Counted from the stretch's first letter, positions 1 to 6,008 are shown. The stretch is 8,132 nt of DNA from Nitriliruptoraceae bacterium (GCA_007117945.1 SKTN01000406.1:1-8132); one strand, 5' to 3'. Notes: generated from the sequence alone by a model not told the origin. Translations and numbers: made by a program.

Positions 1-1
1 C

Positions 2-439
2 GAGCGCTGCGACCGGCTCCGGCTCGCCCACCACGGGGCCTACGCACGCTTCCGGCGCGCGGAGGCACTCCTCACCCGCGGCTCGCGGACGCAGGTGAGC
101 GAACTGCTCCGCGAGGCGTGCACGGACGCCGAGGCGTCGGGCGCCGTTCCCCTGCGCAACGATGTCGCCGCCCTGGCACGCCGCGCCAACATCGACCTCG
201 AGCGCGACGAGATGCCCGCGACGCCCGCCGAGCAACTCGGCCTCACCCCACGAGAGGGCGAGGTCCTCGCACTCCTCGCCGATGGGCGCACCAACCCACA
301 GATCGCCGAACGGCTCTTCATCAGCGCCAAGACCGCCAGCGTCCACGTCTCCAACATCCTGCGCAAGCTCGAGGCCACCAACCGCGGAGAGGCCGCCGCG
401 CTCGCCCACCGCCACGGCCTCGCACCGCCACCGCACTGA
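2..439 (+). CDS. LuxR-family transcriptional regulator, C-terminal part (start outside window)
   Basis: Reading from base 2 gives 145 codons open to the window edge and ending at TGA 437-439. The last 60 or so residues (about 80-140 of the visible part) are a LuxR/GerE DNA-binding domain: LTPREGEVLALLADGRTN, then QIAERLFISAKTASVHVSNIL, then a KLEATNRGEAAALAHRHGL tail. The preceding stretch (AYARFRRAEALLTRG, then alanine-rich helices) looks like the last TPR-like helices of the large ATPase-type LuxR regulators common in actinobacteria, so the intact protein is probably far longer than what is seen. It should bind DNA as a cytoplasmic regulator; its targets and ligand cannot be read. An internal GTG at 95 could give a short protein, but the coherent helical sequence upstream argues that it is not the start. 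A weak hairpin (444-457) follows the stop closely. Confidence 0.88.
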   Translation, partial: ERCDRLRLAHHGAYARFRRAEALLTRGSRTQVSELLREACTDAEASGAVPLRNDVAALARRANIDLERDEMPATPAEQLGLTPREGEVLALLADGRTNPQIAERLFISAKTASVHVSNILRKLEATNRGEAAALAHRHGLAPPPH

Positions 440-582
440 ACCACCGCAGCCGTGCGGGTCCAGGCACCCGTGGGCCGAGAGCGGGTGCAACGAACCAGGC
501 GGAACCCGTGCGCGGCGACGGCACCCTGCACGGTGACGGGCGCGGACCCCGGATCCCACGCTCGACCCCGGGACCTGCGGCG

Positions 583-620
583 GCGCTCCGCCACGGAGCG
601 CGGACCCACGGTCTCGTGGG
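583..620. terminator. Tandem GC-rich hairpins, possible terminator
   Basis: Two perfect inverted repeats lie back to back. GCGCTCCG (583-590) pairs with CGGAGCGC (594-601) around a CCA loop, and CCCACG (605-610) pairs with CGTGGG (615-620) around GTCT. A run of nine G starts inside the second 3' arm. There is no T-tract, so this would be a terminator of the kind common in high-GC bacteria. It lies about 145 bases after the LuxR stop, further than the other stop-proximal hairpins in the window, so a role in the leader of the next gene is also possible. Confidence 0.35.
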
Positions 621-682
621 GGGGGGAGCGCGGCCGTGTGGCACCGGTGTCGGGATCCCGGGGAGGGACGGCCGGGTCGGCG

Positions 683-688
683 TATGGT
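683..688 (+). promoter_or_regulatory. Possible -10 element TATGGT upstream of oxidoreductase gene
   Basis: TATGGT fits the actinobacterial TANNNT -10 pattern and differs by one base from the TAGGGT found before three other genes here. It lies 83 bases before the GTG start at 772. No good -35 is visible. The call rests only on similarity and position. Confidence 0.28.
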
Positions 689-761
689 GTGGGGGTGCGA
701 TCGACAGGCTGCACACCCCGGCCACGGCGGTGCGGACGGCCGGTCGACGCAACTCACCGTC

Positions 762-767
762 AGGAGG
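762..767 (+). promoter_or_regulatory. Ribosome binding site AGGAGG deciding the start at 772
   Basis: A perfect AGGAGG ends 4 bases before GTG 772. The ATG at 768-770 is in another frame and touches the site, so it is not the start. The same reading frame is open far upstream (to about 118), and this site marks where the real gene begins. Confidence 0.8.
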
Positions 768-771
768 ATGC

Positions 772-1731
772 GTGAAGGCGGTGGTCTACGACCGGTACGG
801 CCCGCCGGATGTGCTGCGGGTCGAACAGGTGCCGGTTCCATCTCCGAGCGCGAGCCAGGTACTGGTCGAGGTGGCCGCGACGTCGATCAACCTGTCTGAC
901 TGGGAGTGTCTGCGAGGCACGCCGTTCTACGCACGGCTCGGCGGGCTGCGGACCCCGAAGCGCCGGACCCTGGGCTCCGACATCGCGGGTCGCGTCGCTG
1001 CGGTCGGTGACGCGGTGACCCGGTTCGGTGTGGGTGATGCGGTGTACGGCGACAACCTCCAACTGCTGGGCGGCTTCGCCGAGTACACGCTGGTCCCGGA
1101 GTCGGCCCTTGCGCACAAGCCGAAGGAGTTGACGTTCGCGGCTGCGGCGACGATCCCGCAGGCGGGGGCGATCGCACTGCAGGGAACTGCCGGCTTCTCC
1201 GCCGGTCAGCGGGTGCTGATCAACGGCGCGGGCGGCGGCTCGGGAGCGTTCGCGATCCAACTCGCCAAGCGAGCCGGGGTGCACGTGACCGGTATCGACA
1301 ACGCCGGCAAACTCGAGTTCATGCGGTCACTCGGGGCGGACGAGGTCGGTGACTACGCGCGTCAGGACTTCGCCGACTTCCCGCCGTTCGACCGCATCCT
1401 CGATCTGGTGGCCACCCGGTCGCCCTTCGCCTGTCGCAGGGCGCTCGCGCCCGACGGCCGCTACCGCTGTGTCGGCGGGGCCGTCCGCACGCTGTTGCCG
1501 ATCGTGACCATCGGGGCTCTGGTTGGCCGGGCGACCGGGCGGCGCGTGGGGATGCTCGCCGTCACGCAGGGACCGACCCACTTCGAGCCGCTCACCGAGC
1601 TCTGCGTCGCCGACGACGTGCGGATCCACATCGATCGGACCTTCTCACTCGACGAGGTGCCGCAGGCACTGACCTACGTCGGTGAGGGCCGCTCGCTCGG
1701 CAAGGTGGTCGTCGCGATCGCGGCAGGTTGA
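772..1731 (+). CDS. NAD(P)-dependent medium-chain dehydrogenase/reductase (quinone-oxidoreductase-like)
   Basis: The protein has 319 residues, normal for zinc-free medium-chain reductases. The N-terminal catalytic domain starts MKAVVYDRYGPPDVLRVEQVPVP and carries the family signature TLGSDIAGRVAAVG (about 66-79) and GGFAEYTLVPE (100-110). The Rossmann nucleotide-binding domain begins near 145, with the glycine-rich loop INGAGGGSGAFAIQLAK (150-166) and TGIDNAGKLEFMRSLGADEV (173-192). The ending SLGKVVVAI is typical of the family. The cysteine/histidine set of zinc alcohol dehydrogenases is not apparent, so a hydride-transferring reductase of enones or quinones using NAD(P)H in the cytoplasm is the best guess; the substrate is unknown. 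The GTG start follows a perfect AGGAGG, and residue 1 onward matches the usual family N-terminus. The stop codon lies inside a 9-bp hairpin. It appears to be transcribed alone. Confidence 0.9.
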   Translation: MKAVVYDRYGPPDVLRVEQVPVPSPSASQVLVEVAATSINLSDWECLRGTPFYARLGGLRTPKRRTLGSDIAGRVAAVGDAVTRFGVGDAVYGDNLQLLGGFAEYTLVPESALAHKPKELTFAAAATIPQAGAIALQGTAGFSAGQRVLINGAGGGSGAFAIQLAKRAGVHVTGIDNAGKLEFMRSLGADEVGDYARQDFADFPPFDRILDLVATRSPFACRRALAPDGRYRCVGGAVRTLLPIVTIGALVGRATGRRVGMLAVTQGPTHFEPLTELCVADDVRIHIDRTFSLDEVPQALTYVGEGRSLGKVVVAIAAG

Positions 1732-1767
1732 GGGGCGTGCACCTGCCCTGCTTCCCGGCGCCCCTCA
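1729..1767. terminator. Hairpin overlapping the stop codon of the oxidoreductase gene
   Basis: TGAGGGGCG (1729-1737, including the TGA stop) is perfectly complementary to CGCCCCTCA (1759-1767), a 9-bp stem with a 21-base loop. No T-tract follows. Position and symmetry suggest a terminator. Other plus-strand genes here end in similar structures. Confidence 0.5.
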
Positions 1768-1803
1768 CGATGACGAACCATGGTCGTCGTCCAGTACGGT
1801 CCT

Positions 1804-1819
1804 GCGGGCGAAAGCCCGC
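1804..1819. other. Compact hairpin with GAAA tetraloop
   Basis: GCGGGC (1804-1809), loop GAAA (1810-1813), GCCCGC (1814-1819): a perfect 6-bp stem closed by a GNRA-type tetraloop, so it would be stable as RNA. It lies 72 bases after the oxidoreductase stop in the otherwise featureless 244-base spacer 1732-1975. It could be a second terminator or a transcript-end protection structure. A nearby imperfect palindrome around CCATGG (1772-1788) may be an operator, but the evidence is weak. Confidence 0.4.
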
Positions 1820-1933
1820 CTGCCTGCTCTGGCTCGCAAGCCCTCGTTGCTCATGACCGCGGCTGGGTCTGCGCCCGTTCGAGGACACGGTGCGCCACCA
1901 CGAGCGCAGCACTCGCCGGTCGATCCGCGCGAC

Positions 1934-1939
1934 TAGGGT
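1934..1939 (+). promoter_or_regulatory. Putative -10 element TAGGGT
   Basis: TAGGGT lies 36 bases before ATG 1976. It is one of just three copies in the window on both strands, all upstream of gene starts. It matches the TANNNT -10 pattern of actinobacteria. No convincing -35 hexamer is seen 16-18 bases upstream. Confidence 0.45.
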
Positions 1940-1975
1940 TCCCTGCCCCCGGTTCGGCGGGTAAGGGTGGCGGGG

Positions 1976-3034
1976 ATGGCAGCAGGGCTGGGTGCGAGGT
2001 TCTGCTCACTGGCCGATGGCTCGTGTGTGGCCTTCGCGGAGCGCGGCGAAGGCAGCGCGCTCGTGATGGTGCCGGGTTGGCTCTGCCACCTGGAGCACAA
2101 CTGGAGCCATCCGGCCGCGGAGAGTGCACTCGAGAAGCTGTCCGCTGCTCGACGGTTCGTCTGGTACGACCGGCTCGGTTGCGGGTTGTCGGATCGGGAC
2201 GGCTTCGAGTTGTCCCTGGACAACGACGTGGAGCAGTTGACCGCCGTGCTCGACGCAGCCGGCATCAGCCGGGCTGATCTGGTCGGGTACTCCTTCGGGG
2301 TGCCTCCCGCCGCACGGTTCGCGGCCGAGTTCCCCGAGCGGGTGCACCGTCTGGTGCTCTACTCCGGCTTCGCCCGGGGAACGGCGATGATGCCGCGTGA
2401 GACCCTCGAGGCCTCGATGCAACTCATCCGCGCGGACTGGGACATGGCCCTGCGGATGCTAGCGTCCCACATGCTGCCCAACGCCAGCTCAGCTGATCTG
2501 CGGTGGTTCGCCCACTTCCAGCAGGTCGGTGCTGATCCGGAGATGGCGGCTCGCCTGCTGGAACACACCTGGTCGATGGACGTCCGCAGCGAGCTCGCCG
2601 ACATCGAGGCGCCGACCTTGGTCGTGCACAACCGTGACGACCAGGTGATCCCGGCCGCAGCCGGTGAGGAGTTGGCTGCGGCGATCCCAGGTGCCCGGCT
2701 GCACCTGCTCGATGGCAACGAACACGACCCCTTCATCCGGGACTCGGGGGCGGTGGTCGAAGCGATCCTCGACTTCGTCGACGGGCGGCCCCTCTCGTCG
2801 GGCCCGGCCCCGGGATCGCCGACAGGGGCGCTGACGGCCCGCGAGCAGCAGGTGCTCGCCCTCATCGCAGCAGGGGCGACCAACGAACAGATCGCTGCGC
2901 GGCTCGGCATCGCGATCAAGACGGTCGAACGGCACGTCACCAACGCCTACCGCAAGGTCGGTGCTCGGGGTCGTGCGGACGCGACACGGGCCGCGATGGC
3001 GATGGAGCTGGTCTCGCCCAGCTCGATCGAGTGA
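1976..3034 (+). CDS. Alpha/beta hydrolase fused to a LuxR-type DNA-binding domain
   Basis: The protein has 352 residues with two domains. Residues about 10-270 form an alpha/beta hydrolase: oxyanion-region MVPGWLCHLEHNW (31-43), FVWYDRLGCGLSDR (61-74), nucleophile elbow GYSFG (Ser106), acid in HNRDDQVIP (Asp222) and histidine in DGNEHDPF (His250), so the Ser-Asp-His triad looks intact. A short Ser/Gly/Pro linker leads to a GerE/LuxR helix-turn-helix (about 285-340: LTAREQQVLALIAAGATNEQIAARLGIAIKTVERHVTNAYRKV). The likely role is a cytoplasmic transcription factor whose hydrolase fold senses or turns over a small ligand; the ligand is unknown. The ATG at 1976 was chosen because AAGGGTGG (1963-1970) lies 5 bases upstream; an in-frame GTG at 1967 would add three residues. 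TAGGGT upstream and a hairpin right after the stop suggest its own transcript. A free hydrolase gene follows. Confidence 0.9.
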   Translation: MAAGLGARFCSLADGSCVAFAERGEGSALVMVPGWLCHLEHNWSHPAAESALEKLSAARRFVWYDRLGCGLSDRDGFELSLDNDVEQLTAVLDAAGISRADLVGYSFGVPPAARFAAEFPERVHRLVLYSGFARGTAMMPRETLEASMQLIRADWDMALRMLASHMLPNASSADLRWFAHFQQVGADPEMAARLLEHTWSMDVRSELADIEAPTLVVHNRDDQVIPAAAGEELAAAIPGARLHLLDGNEHDPFIRDSGAVVEAILDFVDGRPLSSGPAPGSPTGALTAREQQVLALIAAGATNEQIAARLGIAIKTVERHVTNAYRKVGARGRADATRAAMAMELVSPSSIE

Positions 3035-3066
3035 CGGACTGCGACACAGGGTTTCCCCGCAGTCCG
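3035..3066. terminator. Two-tier hairpin directly after the hydrolase-LuxR stop codon
   Basis: CGGACTGCG (3035-3043) pairs perfectly with CGCAGTCCG (3058-3066), and the stem can continue after an ACACA bulge as GGG (3049-3051) with CCC (3055-3057) around TTT. It begins at the base after the TGA (3032-3034). No T-tract follows. The position makes a terminator the most natural reading. Confidence 0.6.
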
Positions 3067-3107
3067 CGTACGGGGGTTGCCCGATGGTCGGCGCCACCGC
3101 GGCTACG

Positions 3108-3113
3108 TAGGGT
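3108..3113 (+). promoter_or_regulatory. Putative -10 element TAGGGT
   Basis: A second copy of TAGGGT (within TACGTAGGGTCGAGG), 82 bases before ATG 3196 and downstream of the terminator-like hairpin, which fits a separate promoter for the hydrolase gene. A matching -35 is not evident; TTGCCC at 3077-3082 is too far upstream (25-base gap). Confidence 0.45.
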
Positions 3114-3183
3114 CGAGGTGACCCGGTCGCCGGCACGGCCGGATGGCGTCCGGGCCTCGGGGAAGCTGGAAGCGATCGCCGCT

Positions 3184-3188
3184 GGAGG
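3184..3188 (+). promoter_or_regulatory. Ribosome binding site GGAGG deciding the start at 3196
   Basis: GGAGG ends 7 bases before ATG 3196, ideal spacing. The frame stays open upstream to a GTG at 3031, but the extra 55 residues look like no domain and would run through the hairpin and promoter, so 3196 is preferred. Confidence 0.75.
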
Positions 3189-3195
3189 GAGAGCG

Positions 3196-4023
3196 ATGAC
3201 TGCGACGACCGATGCGACCATGTCCGAGGTGGTGTCGCGCGATGGCACCACGATCAGCGTGTACAGCAGCGGCGAAGGGCCGCCGCTGGTCCTCGTCCAC
3301 GGCGGGCTGGGGGACCACACCCGCTGGGATGCGTTGCGGCCGCGCCTCGAACCGCATGTGACCGTGCACGCCATGGACCGGCGTGGCCGCGGCGCCAGCG
3401 GTGACAGCCCGGACTATCGCCTGGAGCGGGAGTTCGAGGACGTCGCGGCGGTGGTCGAGGCGGTCGCGGATGCGTCGGCATCTCCCGTGGCCGTCTATGG
3501 GCACTCCTACGGGGGGCTCTGCGCCTTCGGGGCGGCGAAGTTGCCATCCGACATCGGAAGCGTCGCACTCTACGAAGGATGGCCACCCGTCGATCCCGAT
3601 GCCTGGGCTGCTCCACCAGGGTTCCTGGCACGACTCGAGGAGCTCCTGGCAGTGGGAGAGCGCGAAGCCGTGCTCGAGACCTTCCTGCGCGACGTCGTCC
3701 ACATGTCCGACCAGGAGATCGACGCGTACCGTCGCCAGCCCTCCTGGCAGGGTCGCGTCGCTGCCGCCCACACGGTCATCCGCGAGGAGCGGGCCTTCCA
3801 GGCACACGCCTTCGACCACCGACAGGCGGCACGCGTCACGGTGCCAGCCCTCCTCATGGTCGGTGAGGAGCAGCCCCTGGATTGGCAGGCCGAGACGGTG
3901 GTGGAGGCTCTGCCCGACGCACGCCTGTGCGTGCTGCCGGGTCAGGCACACAGCGCGGACATCGTCGCGCCTGAGCTCGTCGCCACGGAGCTGCTCAGGT
4001 TCCTGTCCGAGCAGCTCGGATAG
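3196..4023 (+). CDS. Alpha/beta fold hydrolase
   Basis: The protein has 275 residues, the usual single-domain hydrolase length. Visible motifs: strand and oxyanion loop PPLVLVHGGLGDHTRWD (29-45), VTVHAMDRRGRGASGD (55-70), nucleophile elbow GHSYGG (Ser104), a helical cap around 135-210, then LLMVGEEQPLDW (219-230), and LPGQAHSADI with the catalytic histidine (His252). The acid position seems to be Glu225 in GEEQP rather than the commoner Asp. No signal peptide is seen, so it is probably cytoplasmic. The reaction would be hydrolysis of an ester, lactone or similar bond; the substrate cannot be read. It follows the hydrolase-LuxR fusion by 161 bases with its own promoter-like hexamer, so co-regulation by that neighbour is possible but unproven. 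An 8-bp hairpin begins at the base after the TAG. Confidence 0.9.
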   Translation: MTATTDATMSEVVSRDGTTISVYSSGEGPPLVLVHGGLGDHTRWDALRPRLEPHVTVHAMDRRGRGASGDSPDYRLEREFEDVAAVVEAVADASASPVAVYGHSYGGLCAFGAAKLPSDIGSVALYEGWPPVDPDAWAAPPGFLARLEELLAVGEREAVLETFLRDVVHMSDQEIDAYRRQPSWQGRVAAAHTVIREERAFQAHAFDHRQAARVTVPALLMVGEEQPLDWQAETVVEALPDARLCVLPGQAHSADIVAPELVATELLRFLSEQLG

Positions 4024-4046
4024 CTCGCCGGATCGACACCGGCGAG
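4024..4046. terminator. Perfect hairpin between hydrolase stop and membrane-protein start
   Basis: CTCGCCGG (4024-4031) and CCGGCGAG (4039-4046) form a perfect 8-bp stem around a 7-base loop, beginning immediately after the TAG (4021-4023). The 3' arm ends in the first bases of the likely ribosome binding site of the next gene (AGGTGG, 4045-4050). It may be a terminator, or, if the two genes share a transcript, a structure limiting translation of the second. Confidence 0.5.
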
Positions 4047-4055
4047 GTGGTGAGG

Positions 4056-4751
4056 GTGCCCGACGCCACTGACCGCAGGACACCGCGCGACCAGCGACCT
4101 CTCGCGCTGGCCGGGATGCTCGCGCCGGCCGTGTTCGTCCTCGGCGTCGTCATCTCGGGCCTGACGTGGTCAGGCTACGAGCACCGGACGCAGAACATCA
4201 GTGACCTGGGCGGCACCGAAGCGCCGCAGCCGGTACTCCTGAACGTCACCCTCCTGCTGTTCGGTCTGCTCGTCGTGACCTTCGCCGTCGCGCTGCGCCG
4301 GGGCCGAGCCGACTGCTCCCGCGCTCCGGCCGGCCCACTGCTGGTCGGCTACTTCGGCGTCACGGCGGTGGTGCAGGGCCTGACCCCGTGCACGCCCGGC
4401 TGCGCGGAGGGGACCCCCGCTGACCTCCTGCATGGCCTCGCGGCCACGACCGGCCTGCTCGCGGTCGCCCTCGGGATGCTGTCGTCCTGGTGGGTGACGC
4501 GCGCAACCCCAGGCCGTTCCTTCCACAGCGGGCTGTCCGCGTGGACGGGGACGCTCACCCTCGGGTTGCTGGTCGCGTGGCTGATCGCCGCCGGCGTCGA
4601 CCCGCAACGGCTGGACGCCGGAGTGCTCCAGCGGGCGCTCATCGGCATGGCCCTCATCTGGCTCGCCGCGACAGCTGTACAGCTCCGCCAGGCGACACCG
4701 CGCGCCTCCGGCCACCGCCAACGACTGCACGGGACGATCACCAGCCAGTGA
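4056..4751 (+). CDS. DUF998-like integral membrane protein
   Basis: The protein has 231 residues. After a short charged N-terminus, about six hydrophobic segments can be drawn: 16-37, 59-80, 92-110, 124-146, 160-181 and 190-210, with an arginine-rich cytoplasmic tail. The pattern GYEHRTQNISDLGG after the first helix, and GLTPCTPGCAEGTPADLLHGLAA before the fourth, resemble the DUF998 family (conserved SDLG, paired cysteines and HG). Members of that family have no established function. The two cysteines (Cys112, Cys116) and His126 are the residues most likely to matter. Start: GTG codons occur at 4047, 4050 and 4056; 4056 was chosen because AGGTGG (4045-4050) precedes it by 5 bases, but 4047 remains possible. 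It lies 32 bases after the hydrolase and may share its transcript. Confidence 0.8.
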   Translation: MPDATDRRTPRDQRPLALAGMLAPAVFVLGVVISGLTWSGYEHRTQNISDLGGTEAPQPVLLNVTLLLFGLLVVTFAVALRRGRADCSRAPAGPLLVGYFGVTAVVQGLTPCTPGCAEGTPADLLHGLAATTGLLAVALGMLSSWWVTRATPGRSFHSGLSAWTGTLTLGLLVAWLIAAGVDPQRLDAGVLQRALIGMALIWLAATAVQLRQATPRASGHRQRLHGTITSQ

Positions 4752-4789
4752 CGCTGCTGCGTGCACGCTGTGCGGGTCCCGGCAGCGTC
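4750..4789. terminator. Hairpin between convergent genes, possible bidirectional terminator
   Basis: GACGCTGC (4750-4757, overlapping the TGA of the membrane-protein gene) pairs perfectly with GCAGCGTC (4782-4789). The loop contains the 10-base palindrome GCGTGCACGC (4759-4768). It fills most of the 48-base gap between two convergent genes and could stop transcription from both sides. Confidence 0.5.
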
Positions 4790-4799
4790 GAGGAGCGCC

Positions 4800-5854
4800 T
4801 CAGGCTCGCGGGATGAGGACCAGCTTGCCGAGGTGGTCGCCGGCGGCGAAGTCCTGTTGGGCCTGGTGGATCTCGGTCAGTGGGTAGGTGCGGGCGACGG
4901 GTGGGTCCAGGTTGCCGGCGCGGGCGTCGTGGACCAGACGACGGAACTGTGCGGGGGTGTGCATGGTCGAGCCGATCAGCGTTCGTCGCTGCAGGTACAG
5001 CACGCGCAGGTCGACCTGGACGACCGGCCCGGCGACGGCGCCGCAGTGACCAGGCGCCCACCCGTGCCGAGCACCGCCAGCAGCGCGGAGAAGGACGGAC
5101 CTCCCACGACGTCGGCGATGACGGCGAAGGGCCCGGCCGCCGCCAGCTCGGCGTCGAGCGGGTCGACATCGCGGACGAGGACCTTGCACGCCCCGGCCCG
5201 CCGTACGGCAGCGGCGTTCCGACGGTTGGTCACCGCGACGACCTGCGCGCCCCGTGCCGCCGCAAGCTGCACGAGGGCGATCCCGACCCCGCCCGACGCG
5301 CCGGTGACCAGCACCCGCTCCCCGGTCCCGAGGTGGGCGCGTTCGAGCATCCCGGTCGCCGTGCCGTAGGCGATCGGCAGACAGGCCAGCTGCTCATCGG
5401 ACAACGGCGAGTCGGTGACGTCATGCACCCGATCAGCCGGGACGCACAGGTACTCGGCGAAGGCGCCATCCTCCTCCGAGCCGAGCACACCCTCGATCGG
5501 GGGCTGGTCTGGATCGTCGCCCTGGCCGTAGGTGATCGGGTCCACCAGCACCCGGCGACCCAGGAGTTCCTCCGGGGCACCCTCGCCGAGCTCCACGACC
5601 CGGCCGACGGCATCGCCACCCTGCACCCGTGGAAAGGTGATCGGCACCCCCTGCCAGCCCACGACCGCTCCGGGATCGTCGGCCGTGCCGTACGCGCCCT
5701 CACGGGTCCACAGATCGGTGTTGTTCACCCCCGCAGCTGCGACCTCGACCCGGACCTGCCCAGCCGCGGGCCGGGGCACCGGCAGCGCATGTCGCACCTC
5801 CAGCGCCTCCGGTCCACCGTGCGCGACCAGCACCGCCGCCAGCATCGTCGCCAC
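4800..5854 (-). pseudogene. Zinc-type/quinone oxidoreductase (medium-chain reductase) broken by a one-base frameshift
   Basis: Read on the minus strand from GTG 5854 (GGGAGG ribosome site at 5865-5860, 5-base spacing), the protein begins MATMLAAVLVAHGGPEALEV and shows GVNNTDLWTREG (42-53), GGDAVGRVVELG (79-90), GAFAEYLCVPADRV (130-143), the nucleotide-binding loop VLVTGASGGVGIALVQLA (181-198) and a central GTGGRLVTA (263-271). In that frame the family match then stops, and the frame ends at 4976 with a low-complexity tail. The missing C-terminus is in the next frame from 5042 down: GAVAGPVVQVDLRVLYLQRR ... ARTYPLTEIHQAQQDF ... HLGKLVLIPRA, stop at 4802-4800. One missing G at the GCGGCGCC site (about 5044-5037) restores a 351-residue family-length protein. 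It is either a recent pseudogene or a sequencing/assembly error. The likely role if intact is NAD(P)H-dependent reduction of a quinone or enone. Confidence 0.85.
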
Positions 5855-5859
5855 GCACA

Positions 5860-5865
5860 CCTCCC
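5860..5865 (-). promoter_or_regulatory. Ribosome binding site GGGAGG of the frameshifted oxidoreductase
   Basis: On the minus strand GGGAGG (5865 down to 5860) is followed after 5 bases by GTG 5854-5852. An ATG at 5845 in the same frame is 14 bases away, less suitable, so GTG 5854 is taken as the start. Confidence 0.65.
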
Positions 5866-5883
5866 GCTCGTCCCACCGGGCAC

Positions 5884-5889
5884 ACCCTA
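5884..5889 (-). promoter_or_regulatory. Putative -10 element TAGGGT (minus strand)
   Basis: ACCCTA on the plus strand reads TAGGGT on the minus strand, preceded by G as in the copy at 3108, and 29 bases before the GTG start at 5854. It is the sole minus-strand copy in the window. No clear -35. A 7-bp hairpin (ACCGGCG 5920-5926 with CGCCGGT 5930-5936) lies about 30 bases upstream of it. Confidence 0.45.
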
Positions 5890-6008
5890 CGGGCGCGCCG
5901 GCCCGCCGCGGGGCACTGCACCGGCGTCGCGCCGGTCGCCAGCTGCCGGTGCCTCGACCCATACCCGGCGATGACCGGGACCGTCAGGGGCACGGCCGTG
6001 AACGAAAC

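Larger units (their letters stand above)
440..771. other. Non-coding spacer between LuxR gene and oxidoreductase gene
   Basis: No convincing gene is seen here. Frames open across it have arginine/proline-rich translations without domain signals. It holds a small hairpin just after the LuxR stop (CCGCA 444-448 with TGCGG 453-457), two stronger tandem hairpins (583-601 and 605-620), a run of nine G (618-626), two adjacent perfect palindromes (CACCGGTG 642-649 and CGGGATCCCG 651-660), a possible -10 TATGGT (683-688) and the ribosome binding site of the next gene (762-767). The likely reading is terminator region on the left and promoter/operator region on the right. Confidence 0.6.

Noticed and set aside
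118..771. The oxidoreductase frame is open about 650 bases further upstream, suggesting a much longer protein.
   Set aside because: The upstream part overlaps the LuxR gene in another frame, is arginine/proline-rich without domains, and a perfect AGGAGG precedes GTG 772, where the family N-terminus begins.
3031..3195. GTG at 3031 overlaps the hydrolase-LuxR stop by 4 bases, tempting as a coupled start of the next hydrolase.
   Set aside because: The extra 55 residues resemble nothing, the stretch contains a terminator-like hairpin and TAGGGT, and ATG 3196 has a well-placed GGAGG.
3103..4083. Minus-strand open frame (326 codons) opposite the free hydrolase.
   Set aside because: No motifs; the plus strand has catalytic motifs and a ribosome site.
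5031..5050. Programmed -1 frameshifting as an explanation for the split oxidoreductase.
   Set aside because: There is no X-XXY-YYZ slippery heptamer at the junction, and no known need for it in this family; a lost G is simpler.
4880..5974. Long plus-strand open frame (364 codons) opposite the frameshifted oxidoreductase.
   Set aside because: Low-complexity Arg/Gly/Pro translation; the minus strand shows a clear oxidoreductase in two frames.
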